From: Cladocopium goreaui
Taxonomy: Eukaryota > Sar > Dinophyceae > Suessiales > Symbiodiniaceae
DNA: 64,000 nt
Assembly: GCA_947184155.2 (NCBI GenBank)
Contig: CAMXCT020001733.1
Span: 62,001-126,000 of the forward strand
Direction: 5' to 3'
Shown: positions 38,737 through 47,904 of the stretch, one piece after another
Layout of the letters: the number at the start of each line of letters is the position of its first letter
How positions within the stretch are numbered: position 1 is the stretch's first letter
Position numbers and translations under genes: made by a program
Notes under the pieces: model-generated
What the model saw: the letters and a program-made list of their open reading frames with translations, nothing else
The model's database searches: none
What the model was told of the DNA's origin: nothing

Positions 38737-38966
38737 TGTGAATCGGAGGTTACCTCCCCGATATATGCTCTTGGTTGTTTGAGAAGGTTATTGATCTCTC
38801 ACCAGCGATGACGAACGAGTGGCAGTTTCGGCATTGCTTCCTTTTCACGCGGAGCTAGCAGTATCTTGAGCCAAAGGACCACATACATGCAGCCCTTGGC
38901 CGTGGATGATTAAGGGCTATTTTACATGGGAGTGTGTTGCATGCCGTAGCCTACATCCCATTCGCA
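38737..38966 (-). repeat. 5' LTR of the giant element, 230 bp
   Basis: Same ends as 19554-19783. On the minus strand it carries TTTGGCTCAAG (38865-38875), one base shorter than the spliced-leader-like match in the other LTR. Confidence 0.9.
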
Positions 38967-39188
38967 TGTATGTATGTATGTATGTATGTATGTATGCAAG
39001 TATGTATGTATGTTTGTATCTATCTGTCTATCTATCTATCTATCTGTATGTATCTGTATGTATGTATGTATCTGTATGTATGTATCTGTATGTATGTATC
39101 TGTATGTATGTATGTATGTATGTAAGTATGTATGTATGTATGTATGTTTGTATCTATCTGTCTATCTATCTATCTATCTATCTATGTA

Positions 39189-39221
<33 letters not shown>

Positions 39222-39450
39222 ATCTATCTGTATCTATCTGTATGTATCTGTATGTATCTGTATGTATCTGTATGTATCTGTATGTATCTGTATGTATCTG
39301 TATGTATCTGTATATATCTGTATGTATCTGTATGTATCTGTATGTATCTGTATGTATCTGTATGTATCTGTATGTATCTGTATATATCTGTATGTATCTG
39401 TATGTATCTGTATGTATGTATATATGTACACATTACATGTGTATACATAC
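38967..39450. repeat. TATG/TATC/TCTG microsatellite
   Basis: It begins immediately after the LTR end as TGTATGTATG, then TATC, TCTG (39189-39222) and a long TATGTATCTG decanucleotide block (about 39236-39420). Open frames through it (Met-Tyr-Val-Cys, Tyr-Ile-Gln-Ile-His-Thr repeats) are not genes. Confidence 0.95.
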
Positions 39451-40395
39451 TGTAAATGTCCTATATATATATTGACATGTGTATATATATATACATATTT
39501 ATTTATCTACAATATGCATTCCAAATCTCTTCTGAAACACGCTGGCTCCGGCTGAGGTACGCTGAAGGAGAAGCCGCGAAATAGCCCTGCATTTCCAATG
39601 GAAACCGGCTTCATGGAATAAGCCGTCGATGTGGAAGTCAAGAGCAACGAATAGAAAGCCTGATTCTGGCGATCTCTACACGTCAGTGTATTCAATAGAA
39701 ACTTCACGAAAATGACGTGCATGATTTGCCCAGCAGCTAATTGCATGTTCTGAACCCACATTGAAGTTCTCGCTGTCTTCCCCCTCTGTTTCACCAGCAT
39801 TTCCAGGTAGATTGCCTCAGAGATGCACAGATTGAAATGTGGAGTGGATTCACGAAACTATAAGTTCCCAAACTTCCACAAGACCTGTAACGACATGTCA
39901 CAAACCTTAAAACTGCTTGTGCAATGAACTTGTGCAAGGCACTGCAAAGCCCGAACAAAGGCACCCGCCAAGGACCAAGAGAAGGCCTGGTCGATCGGAT
40001 CGTCAGCGTCTAGGTCCGACTGGTCCAAGAAATGTCCAAGAAATTTCCGACAACCCAGGTCCAACCGTCCAACCGTCCAACCGTCCAACCGTCCAACCGT
40101 CCAACCCAGGTAGTTGCATCATGTTGCATCATGTTGCATCATGTTGCATCACTTGCGCTTCAATCCAGCCCTCTGTCGGACATCTGCTTCTATGCCGGTT
40201 GCCTCCGGTTACCGTATCTGTTAAGAACTGTTAAGACAGCTATTCCAATATGCCTAGATTGTTGAATATGCAGCTGCCTAGAGCAGGTTGCTGCTCTGAT
40301 GCATTCACCATTGAAGCTTGCTTGCCTTCCTTGCAAAGGCCACAAAGGTCACAAAGGTCACAAGGGCACAAGCCAGCACCAGCACCATGAGCAAG
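39451..40395. other. Spacer with short minisatellites
   Basis: Mostly unique DNA without a recognisable gene. A CCAACCGTC tandem lies at about 40060-40108 and a GTTGCATCAT tandem at about 40113-40150. AGGTCACAAAGGTCACAA repeats occur near 40335-40360. Confidence 0.6.
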
Positions 40396-40449
40396 AAAAA
40401 GAAACTACAACATCCATAGTTTCTTTGAACAATCTGCCTCTCCTTGCTT

Positions 40450-40482
40450 TGTGACAGCTGGACCACAGCAATTCCAACCTGA
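40450..40482 (-). other. Exon-like segment 4 of SLC35-type transporter
   Basis: The minus strand reads VGIAVVQLSQ after a CAG, resembling the GVALVQL segment of nucleotide-sugar transporters. Very short; supported only by the other three segments upstream in the right order. Confidence 0.25.
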
Positions 40483-41084
40483 GATTGTGATCTTGTGGTT
40501 CCTGACGTGTCTAGCTGCCGGAACAGCACCACTGGATGGATTGCTAGAACTTGCGCCTGATGTCCGCTTCGAATGCCCTTCTAATCAAGCTCCCTTGAAG
40601 GCACTTTGCAGTTCAAGTCTGCGCTGGTTCATCTGAGAAGCTGCCATGAAGGATATCGCAAGCCATGAAGATCTCATTAGTCGCTTGTCCAAAAGGAGCA
40701 CTGAGAGGGCAGCCATCACTAGCCTCCGATTTCTGCAGCGCACCGTATGGATCAGTGTACATCAGTCTACATGAGTGTGTACTTTTATGCAATCTTATGT
40801 GTATATATAGATATTATATATATATATATAAGTATGTTCGTGCATATTACACAATATCCATGATAATACAGAAGAACTCCAAACCCCAAATGGAGTGATC
40901 TGCGGCAGCTACAACTGGCAACGACTGTCATGTGCAGGCCAATCACAACAACACTATCATGCTGCAACATTTATAAGACTCCAATGCCTCCTAGTAATAT
41001 GCATGTGATGCCTCCTAGAAATGTGAATGGTGCATGTGATTTGCATGTGGTTTGCCACTGCCACAGAATTCTGATGTGTTCAAT

Positions 41085-41175
41085 CGAGCAACGTCTTGCC
41101 CTGCCACAGTACTTGGAAAAGCGCAGCTGGCAAATGCACGGTAGCAAGCTGCATAGCCTGAAGTGCAACGGTACA
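41085..41175 (-). other. Exon-like segment 3 of SLC35-type transporter
   Basis: The minus strand reads ALQAMQLATVHLPAALFQVL followed by WQGKTLL, closely following the conserved SLC35A pattern ALSNLxAAxxQVLYQxKxLTTA. The frame closes at TGA just after, consistent with an intron boundary inside or with decay. Exact splice sites are uncertain; dinoflagellate introns may start GC or GA. Confidence 0.45.
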
Positions 41176-41689
41176 ATCTTGGCCACAATTTCTTCGCAGG
41201 CTTCTGGCATTTGGGATATTTGAACGATGTTATGCACAAGTTCACCATGTTATACATACATATATGTACAAGATGTATATAATATATATATATATCTATC
41301 TGGTCCCGGCCAGCGGCCAACGGTGGCCTAGCCATCTACGACCATCCGTCAAGATCTCATATGGTATACTGCCTAACAGGATACTTCCATGCAGTGTGCA
41401 CTACTGCCTATATGCCCATACAATCTATTTACAACGTACTCCTGCCCATACAGTACCTTTAAAGTAGCCAGGTTCTAGCTACTATCAAGATCTCATGTGC
41501 TATACATACGTGCTAGCCACATGCTACCTATACACTATCTACATCGTACCTCTATAACACCCCACCCTTCCCACAGGAGGTGGAGTGTGTAAACTATATC
41601 TTACATAGAGCCTCCTACATACAGCGTACATACAGGATCATGACCATGACGTGGGGGGTGGGGGGGTTGCTGGCCTGGGTCATATATGT

Positions 41690-41812
41690 CTTTGTATAGT
41701 GTACATAATAGATATATATATATGTAATATACATGTATGTATATATATACATATACATATATATATATATACATATACATATATATATATGTATGTATAT
41801 GTCTATGATGCA
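41690..41812. repeat. TATA/TATG microsatellite in a presumed intron
   Basis: Alternating ATATAT, ACATAT and TATGTA runs between transporter-like segments 2 and 3. Confidence 0.9.
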
Positions 41813-41964
41813 TGTAGTAGAGTGATGTAGTAGATTGATCTAGATTGTGACATAAAAGGCTAGTGTCAAATGCTGAGACTTTGTGCAGCTTGCAGAATTT
41901 CGATTCAAGCTCAGCTGCTGTGACTTGAGACGCTTCACAACTAAAAGCATTTTGAAGCGCTAAG

Positions 41965-42125
41965 AGGTCCGCAGCATTTTGAAGAACGAAAAGAAGCGCA
42001 GGAACTGCGAGTCTCAAGGAGTCGCCAGGCTTCACCGCACAAACAGCTGCCACTGCAGCGGTACAGCTGCCAAACTCCAACATTGCAAGTCCAAATGACA
42101 TGAACAGCTTCAGGGCCTCCTGAGA
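41965..42125 (-). other. Exon-like segment 2 of SLC35-type nucleotide-sugar transporter
   Basis: The minus strand after a CAG reads SRSQEALKLFMSFGLAMLEF, then about 18 residues, then DSLRLAVPALLFVLQN. Golgi nucleotide-sugar transporters of the SLC35A group have QExxKL at a transmembrane helix and the signature LKLAVPALLYxxQNN. These proteins exchange nucleotide sugars for nucleoside monophosphates across Golgi or ER membranes. The reading frame stays open beyond QN but loses similarity, suggesting a splice site there. Same strand and order as segments at 42587, 41175 and 40482. Confidence 0.5.
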
Positions 42126-42439
42126 CCGAGAAACTCTGCAGAAAATCTACAAATGTTCAGATATGTTCAGATCATTTTTTAAATGAAGACATGTCACTTA
42201 AAATGAAACCAAGACAGGATCGAAGGACTTTCACACACATCAGAAGTTCATCTTGGCTTGATATTGCTTGTCTGGTTCTCGTCCTGGCAGCCGATAGAAA
42301 CCGTGGTGCTAAACCGATCCTCTGCCTTTGCAGCCGTAGTGGCCTAGAGTTGCTTAGCTTGTGACACAGGTAGGAACAAAATCTAAGACAGTCAAAGACA
42401 TTCAAAGCACAAGACTCCCTTGATGAGACCTTGCAAAGC

Positions 42440-42587
42440 CTAAGGCTCCGAACGTAGCGAAAAACGATCGGTGTAATTGCATTCTGCCTCGACTGGTCAA
42501 GCATTGATCCCGTCTCGGCCGAGACAGTCTGTTCAGTCCAAGTGGCGCCAGCATGAGCGCAAGGCTGACCCATTTCCAACTTGCCAT
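42440..42587 (-). other. Exon-like segment 1 of SLC35-type transporter (first transmembrane helix)
   Basis: ATG at 42587 gives MASWKWVSLALMLA. In another frame, about 65 bases on, the minus strand reads QNAITPIVFRYVRS. Together these match the family N terminus KxxSLxxLxxQNxxxxxxxRYxR, so a tiny intron starting GC (after CTCATGCTG) and ending in CAG would connect them. Such short non-canonical introns are plausible in dinoflagellates but unproven here. Confidence 0.4.
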
Positions 42588-42944
42588 GGCATCTTCGTCT
42601 GAGTGCCAGGATCTATGTATGTCAGAAATTCAGTACCGCTCAGCAGGAGAGAATAGAGGGATGTGAAAACTGATGCTCCATAAATATAGCTCAGCTTAGT
42701 AAGTCTAATGTCCCCAAAGAAAGCTCCACTACTGGCCTTAAGAGGATCCAATGCAACCGTTTGTGCATGGGCACAGCTCGAATCTGTCTCTTGTCTTTGC
42801 TGTCTTTTACATGTTTCACTCCTCTCATGTACTGGTTGCACAGCTAAAATGTACAGAAAGTAGTAGTGCGTTTCTTGTTCGGTCTGCCAAGCATCTGTTT
42901 CACGAGTCGGGACACCAGGCACCAATGGCTGCATGAATGTCTTA

Positions 42945-44459
42945 TCAAGTTTTGGACTTTCTGCAGTTACAGCTCAACGTGCGTTGATTTACATTGTGCA
43001 TATCTAATGTGCTAGTTGCCGCAAGAATTCTGTTAGCTGAGTGCTCAACCGCTTGCAAGATCGCCGTACGACCATCAATCCGAGCTGCAAAATCCAGCGA
43101 GGCTGCAGCTGTGATGAGTCTGCACACAAGACCGAAGTTCTGTATAGAGCATGCCAACATCAACACGGTACGCCCGCTTAGGACGGCTCGAGCATCTATA
43201 TCAGCATCAGCCTCCAAAAGCCGTGCGACGATTGTGTTTTTCTGTGCCATCACTGCAAACATCAAAGAATTCCATCCCCGATCTGTCATTGAGTCTGGAT
43301 CTGCTCTCTTGCAAAGAAGCCTATCTACAATTTCATCAATGTCTCCTTCCAACTCACAATCGTTCGACAGCGCGCTAGCAACGGTCCAAAGCAGTAGTGC
43401 CCCGCAAGCTTCTGGATGACATGTATTTGGCAATAGAGATGGCCATCCAAAGCAAGGTTGCATGCCGAAGATTGACGAGTTGCACAAACTATCCAAATCT
43501 GTGGATCCCTCAGCACTGAAAACTGAAATCAAGTCCTCCTGAACCTCTTGCAGCAAGCTGGTTCCTGCTTCAAATTCAGGCAAAGGAAGGACATTGCGAA
43601 CAGGAAAAAGATCTTCCTCTTTGGCCATGTGTTGATACATGCTCCCCCATTCTTCGCGAACTGGTTCGTCACTGTGCTCAGAGATTTGGCACCAACGTCG
43701 AGCATGTAGGTCCCATTCTCCCATAGCAAGGAGTCTCTTGGGCGAGCGAAGAACAATCAATGCACATCTCTTCTGGCGGACATTTCGAATGTAATCTGCT
43801 GCGCAATTGTTCAACTCTCGAGCAGCCCGCAGGACACTGTGCGAGTCTTCCAAGACTGCCAGCTCAAAACTCCAGGGCTCCGCTTGCTCACCGTGTTCAC
43901 TTGGCAATAGCATCCGGGCTTCGTCGAATAAGCTGTTTTGGCGCCCAAGCAAATGATCAAATTGAATTAAAGGGTGCTGAGCAACGGATCTATCCCGAGC
44001 CAAGCGATTGAGTAACTTCTTGGGATCTTCTTTCAAGGCTCTTGCAGGGTTTGCTCTTTGAAAGCCCAGCCAGTACTCTTCAATTTCATCAAGTCTGTTT
44101 GCATTTCGGGCATCAGCCCAAAAGGCACGGTGCTGGACTACATAACGAGCAAGTAGGCTTCCAGGTGTTCGTAGCAGTCCTTGGATCCTGTCTCGGATTA
44201 TGGCATCTTTGATTTCAGAAAAGTACTTTATGACGTATCCTGAGCTGCGCAGCTCATCAACACTCGGGACTCTTGGAACCTCTGCTGACGAGTTGCACAT
44301 TTGCAACGCTGCTGCTATGTCAAAGCCACCCCACCCTGGCACAAAGACATCTCGTCCGCGCTGCACCCCAGCCCAGTCTATCGGTGCAGTCTCCAGAAGT
44401 GTTGTGCATCCCGCTTCTCCTAAAATGCGCTTGGCATTTTCAAGCGCCTCTGGCTCCAT
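42945..44459 (-). CDS. PcfJ-like protein with C-terminal ankyrin repeats
   Basis: ATG at 44459, stop TGA at 42945; 505 codons in one frame. TTG-started extension upstream is possible but the first Met (MEPEALENAKRIL) is preferred. The middle region has LNNCAADYIRNV (Cys219), then ALIVLRS, LLAMGEWD, RRWCQISEHSDEPV. This order, a Cys-x-x-x-Tyr segment and beta strands ending in an Asn/Asp-x-Pro-Val-like turn, is that of PcfJ-like proteins, first known from a bacterial conjugative plasmid and common in protist and phage genomes; its activity is unknown. Residues about 370-490 form three to four ankyrin-like repeats (GWNSLMFAVMAQKN, GRTVLMLACSIQN, GRTAILQAVEHSA). The lack of introns and an SL-like TGGCTCAAG ten bases before the ATG suggest retroposition. 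Confidence 0.6.
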   Translation of the reverse strand: MEPEALENAKRILGEAGCTTLLETAPIDWAGVQRGRDVFVPGWGGFDIAAALQMCNSSAEVPRVPSVDELRSSGYVIKYFSEIKDAIIRDRIQGLLRTPGSLLARYVVQHRAFWADARNANRLDEIEEYWLGFQRANPARALKEDPKKLLNRLARDRSVAQHPLIQFDHLLGRQNSLFDEARMLLPSEHGEQAEPWSFELAVLEDSHSVLRAARELNNCAADYIRNVRQKRCALIVLRSPKRLLAMGEWDLHARRWCQISEHSDEPVREEWGSMYQHMAKEEDLFPVRNVLPLPEFEAGTSLLQEVQEDLISVFSAEGSTDLDSLCNSSIFGMQPCFGWPSLLPNTCHPEACGALLLWTVASALSNDCELEGDIDEIVDRLLCKRADPDSMTDRGWNSLMFAVMAQKNTIVARLLEADADIDARAVLSGRTVLMLACSIQNFGLVCRLITAAASLDFAARIDGRTAILQAVEHSANRILAATSTLDMHNVNQRTLSCNCRKSKT

Positions 44460-44479
44460 ATTGCACAAACTTGAGCCAC

Positions 44480-46480
44480 ACAAGTCTTGCAATCTCTCAA
44501 AAGGCAAAGATCTGCAAGAATACAGAACATCAGCGGATCATCGGCAACACATGCAAAAGGTGCAACACGTGCAACAGTTTCAACAGTCGCAGCAAATCCA
44601 ACAGGCGCCACTCAATGCTCACCAGCTAACGCAGTGGTTTCACCGCAACAAAATGCTTTGCTTGAAAACGGCGAAAAAATGCAATGCAAAAAGCCAAAAG
44701 GTCCAAAAGCATGCCTCAAACTCAAACTAGACTCTGGCAGCACTGCCCCTGGGCGGAGAGGAGAGTGCAACGTGAGGACCTGAAGCCCTTGAAGCACAAA
44801 ATCGGTCATGGATTCATGTGTGATTGAGATCATGTTGAGCTTTGATTCCGAATGCAACTACCTGGCAGCCACTTTTCCATTCAAGCAATTCTCCTGAGGT
44901 AGACTAGGCAGACTAGGCAGACTAAGCTGGGCAAACACCACGAGCTGTCGTTGCACTAGCTCCTTCACTACTCTGGTCTCGGTGATCTGGATGTTTATCT
45001 CCAACCTCCAGTTTCAGACTCGAGTCGACTCGAGTTTTTTTGGATTCAACTGAAATACATCAGACGAGGTCCAATTGTTTGTCGCTTTTCAGCCGGTTCC
45101 AACTGTAAAACGATCAAGCGCAGCCTGACCAGAACTGAGACTGAACTTGGAAAGGTTCTTGACGTTCGGTGCTATCTTGGCCTGGTCCAGACTCAACGTA
45201 GGTATGTTGGCAACGATGATGTGAAGTCATTGCTGTGTTGCCAAAGAGCTGAAGACTACAATAAAAGCTGAGAGAAAAAAAACAAAAAGGCCTTCACACT
45301 TCAAGATTTCTTCAAACACAGCTGCAAAACGCCAAGTTGCCCAGCAACTGGCCTTCAAGTGGTTCTTCCTCAAAAGAGGACACCTGTTCTTTTGCACAAT
45401 TTCTGAGGAAAAAAAAGTAGTAGCACAATCTGTTGAGATTGGCAATGAATCATTGCAGGACCATGCCGCGTGTTTTCAAACACATCGCGCCTTCAGAAAT
45501 TTCTAGTAGAGGCCTTGCCACTTCCTGGTAGTTCGCAAACAGTCAGTGGTGGTGGAATGATTTGTTTCAGTTTATAATACGGGCCGCATGAATCGCGAGG
45601 CACGACATACTGTAGCATAGTTTTAGACAAAAGGACACATCATTTTGGGTGTCTGCGAGCGAGATGTTTCCACGGAGACAGCGTCCAAACCACGACAAGA
45701 AAATGGTGTCCAATCCCCTGAAAATCCACCGATGTACGAAAATGGTCCGAAGGTGGCATATGTATCGTTTCAATGAGCCTTAACCGGGATTCACTCTGAT
45801 GTTTCCATGATATATAACTATATATATATAATATAATATATATATATATATTGTAATATATATATATATATAATAATAATATATATATTATAATATATAT
45901 ATATATATATATATAGTATTACTGTTGCTATTGTCTTGGTTCGATGAAGATGGGATCAGAAAGTCCACCAAACCCATGGATGTGAAAACTAGATTCAACT
46001 ACAACACACCTCCAACATAGGTCGATTGTGTCATCATGTTTTGTTGACCTGACATTGTCTTAGAGTGGTGTGCCTTGGGCCCGGCTTTGGGTTTAAATTT
46101 AACACGACGGATCATGCAACATAGCGGGGGGAAACATGTGTAAAGCTGGTCAAATCTCTTGGCTGTTTTTCATCTTGCATTCAAGCACACAATTCCAGTC
46201 GAGAGGCCGGAGATACTCCAGCAAATGCTGAATGACTGGTCTATGGATATTCAATTTGTTGAGTATTGGCTGGAAAAGTTTGCATACCGTTGCCCAAGTC
46301 AGGGTCTGAAGGGATTATATATAGTGTTCCCGTAACAATCGAAAATGGCATTATGTTAATGCTCACACAAAAGGCAAAGAGTAAACAGCACCATCCTTTT
46401 CTTCACACGCTAGGATGGTGCCTGTGCGGCTGCCACCTCAGGTATGTGACCTATGTCACCAGTGGTCTGTTAGACCCCTG
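44480..46480. other. About 2 kb spacer, no gene recognised
   Basis: Unique DNA with small tandem words (AGACTAGGC three times near 44902-44925) and a pure TA/TAA microsatellite at about 45820-45915. Open frames under 180 codons (44200-44730, plus) are Gln/His/Lys-rich shadows with no family. No RNA gene recognised. Confidence 0.5.
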
Positions 46481-46493
46481 CCATACACTTGGG

Positions 46494-46670
46494 AAGGAGT
46501 CACATGGAAGCTCAAGATCAATGACAAGGGGGTCACGTGGAAGATCCAGCCGAAGGAAGGGGAGACCTTTGATGAAGAACAGACCAGTCATCAAAGGTCT
46601 CCACTTCCTTCGGCTGGATCTTCCACGTGACCCCCTTGTCATTGATCTTGAGCTTCCATGTGACTCCTCC
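46494..46670. repeat. Foldback: inverted duplication with arms of about 80 bp
   Basis: The arm at 46494-46574 (AGGAGTCACATGGAAGCTC...GAGACCTTTGATGA) is nearly the perfect reverse complement of 46588-46670. The 13-base centre is AGAACAGACCAG. The arms copy the 3' end of the adjacent retrogene, so the duplication arose from that gene's sequence. Confidence 0.95.
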
Positions 46671-47443
46671 TGAGTCAAACCCATGTCCTTCAGCTTGTGC
46701 ATGCGGTAGCCAGTCTTGCCGCACGCGAAACACTTGCCCTCCTCTTCCTGCTTGAGCCATGGGGACTTACAGTGCTCGCAGATGTACTCTGAGATCTCCG
46801 GGCCTGCATCAAGCTTGTGGATTGTCGTGGTATCCCTCTTCTTGACGTGCTCCACCGCCAGGATCTTTTCATGCTGCAGCTTCTTGATCGCCAGTGCATA
46901 GCTCTCCAGGATCCGGTGGAAAGCGGATGAAGTGAGGGCCTCAAGGTTGCCAAAAATGGACAGCAAGTCCCGAAGGTCGCCCAAAGTGAGGTCTCGGAGA
47001 TGTTCCTGATGCTCGGGACCAGAGGAAGCTCCTTGCCGCCATTGGTGATGCGGTAGGTGTCCACAGCAACCTTCTCGAACTCCACCAAGACCTTAGTATC
47101 GCTCCCCTTCCCCTGCGGGTTGGGTACTGACACCTTGGTCCACAGGCTTGTCCTTAGTGGCCAGCTGTTGCATGGCCTCAGTCAACTCAGCAAGAGACTT
47201 CTGGAGGTCCACCTTAGTGGCATTCTGGAGAATTGCGTAGCCATCCGGGTTCGCCCCCGAGAGAGTCAGGCTGGCAGCATCCTCCTCGTTCTTGCGGGTC
47301 TCCGCAACTTGCTCCGCCATCTGGTAATCTTCGGCGGTGATCTCAGTGAGGTGGTCCACCAACTGGAAGCTTCCTTCGGACATCATCTCAGAGTCCAAAG
47401 CGCTTGCACCAGACGCAGCTGCATCAAAGGACTTTGGAGCCAT
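46590..47443 (-). pseudogene. Relict-SL retrogene, frameshifted, zinc-ribbon protein of unknown function
   Basis: ATG at 47443 begins MAPKSFDAAASGASALDSEM. The protein-like signal moves between frames at least three times: near 47133 (to SVPNPQGKGSDTKVLVEFEK), near 46990 (to GDLRDLLSIFGNLEAL) and near 46680 (to GVTWKLKINDKGVTWKIQ). The middle has a CEHC..CFAC zinc ribbon (C-x2-C, 12 residues, C-x2-C) near 46720-46780. No introns are apparent across about 850 bases. Upstream, 73 bases before the ATG, lies a relict spliced leader. Reading: an mRNA was reverse-transcribed, inserted and is decaying. Sequencing indels are the alternative. No family is recognised. Confidence 0.65.
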
Positions 47444-47515
47444 AGCTGAAAAGCGAAAGGCAAAAGCGAATGCGAGAAAGCGAGTTTCAAATTTTTCAAG
47501 GTCTGTTGACCCAAG

Positions 47516-47536
47516 CTTGAGCCAAAATGGCTAGGC
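47516..47536 (-). other. Relict dinoflagellate spliced leader (DinoSL)
   Basis: The minus strand reads TAGCCATTTTGGCTCAAG preceded by GCC. It matches the 3' 21 bases of the dinoflagellate leader at 19 positions (the leader has CCG before TAGCC). Adjacent bases make a perfect inverted repeat GCCAAAATGGC-TAG-GCCATTTTGGC (47521-47545). This is the strongest single marker of the organism group in the window. Confidence 0.85.
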
Positions 47537-47549
47537 CATTTTGGCAATA

Positions 47550-47900
47550 TATGATTCCGACAACACATTGCTTGCTTTCCGCAAGCTCCACGCAAGTACA
47601 AATTATATAGGGGTCATACAGGTGTTCACAGAATCACAAGTCAGTATCCACGGAAATCCGCGGCTTGATACAGTACAACATGTATCGCCAGGCCAAAAAC
47701 TTCAAGCAAAATACAAATATACCAGTAGTGCCGCACAAGGGGGCGGCGGAAGTTTCAGAATAGGAACCTATAGGAGAGCTTGGTTGTTGTGAATCACGGA
47801 TGGCAGAGCAACTCCACTGATGGACTGGAAGGTGGTTGGAGTTGTGTTTTTTGGAGTGGTTACAGTGGTTGCAGTGGTCACCTGGTCGGTCACCTCACCC
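47550..47900. other. Unique spacer upstream of the retrogene
   Basis: No family is recognised. It passes into GTAGTG-type repeats after about 47900. Confidence 0.5.
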
Positions 47901-47904
47901 ACAA

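Larger units (their letters stand above)
19554..38966 (-). mobile_element. Giant copia-like LTR element, about 19.4 kb, with about 9 kb of extra coding DNA
   Basis: Two 230-bp direct repeats (19554-19783 and 38737-38966), about 11% different by eye, begin TGTGAAT and end ATTCGCA. Read on the minus strand between them: 58-nt leader, 2625-codon gag-pol, RNase H in a shifted frame, a downstream frame, a 748-codon frame and a 2037-codon frame, then about 530 nt and a six-G tract at the 3' LTR. Typical copia elements are 5-9 kb and end just after RNase H, so the 3' half is extra. No target duplication is evident (TCACT left, TGTAT right), and both flanks are microsatellites. Frames are broken at about four places only. 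The cargo includes methyltransferase-like and Tpt1/KptA-like domains. Confidence 0.88.

Noticed and set aside
39236-39420. Regular spaced repeats as a possible CRISPR array
   Set aside because: Pure microsatellite of 10 bases with no unique spacers, and the genome is eukaryotic.
38906-39555. Tyr-Leu-Cys-Val repeat frames resembling membrane proteins
   Set aside because: Artefact of TATG/TATCTG repeats.
46266-46673. 135-codon plus frame over the foldback
   Set aside because: It arises from the inverted copy of the retrogene; no independent support.
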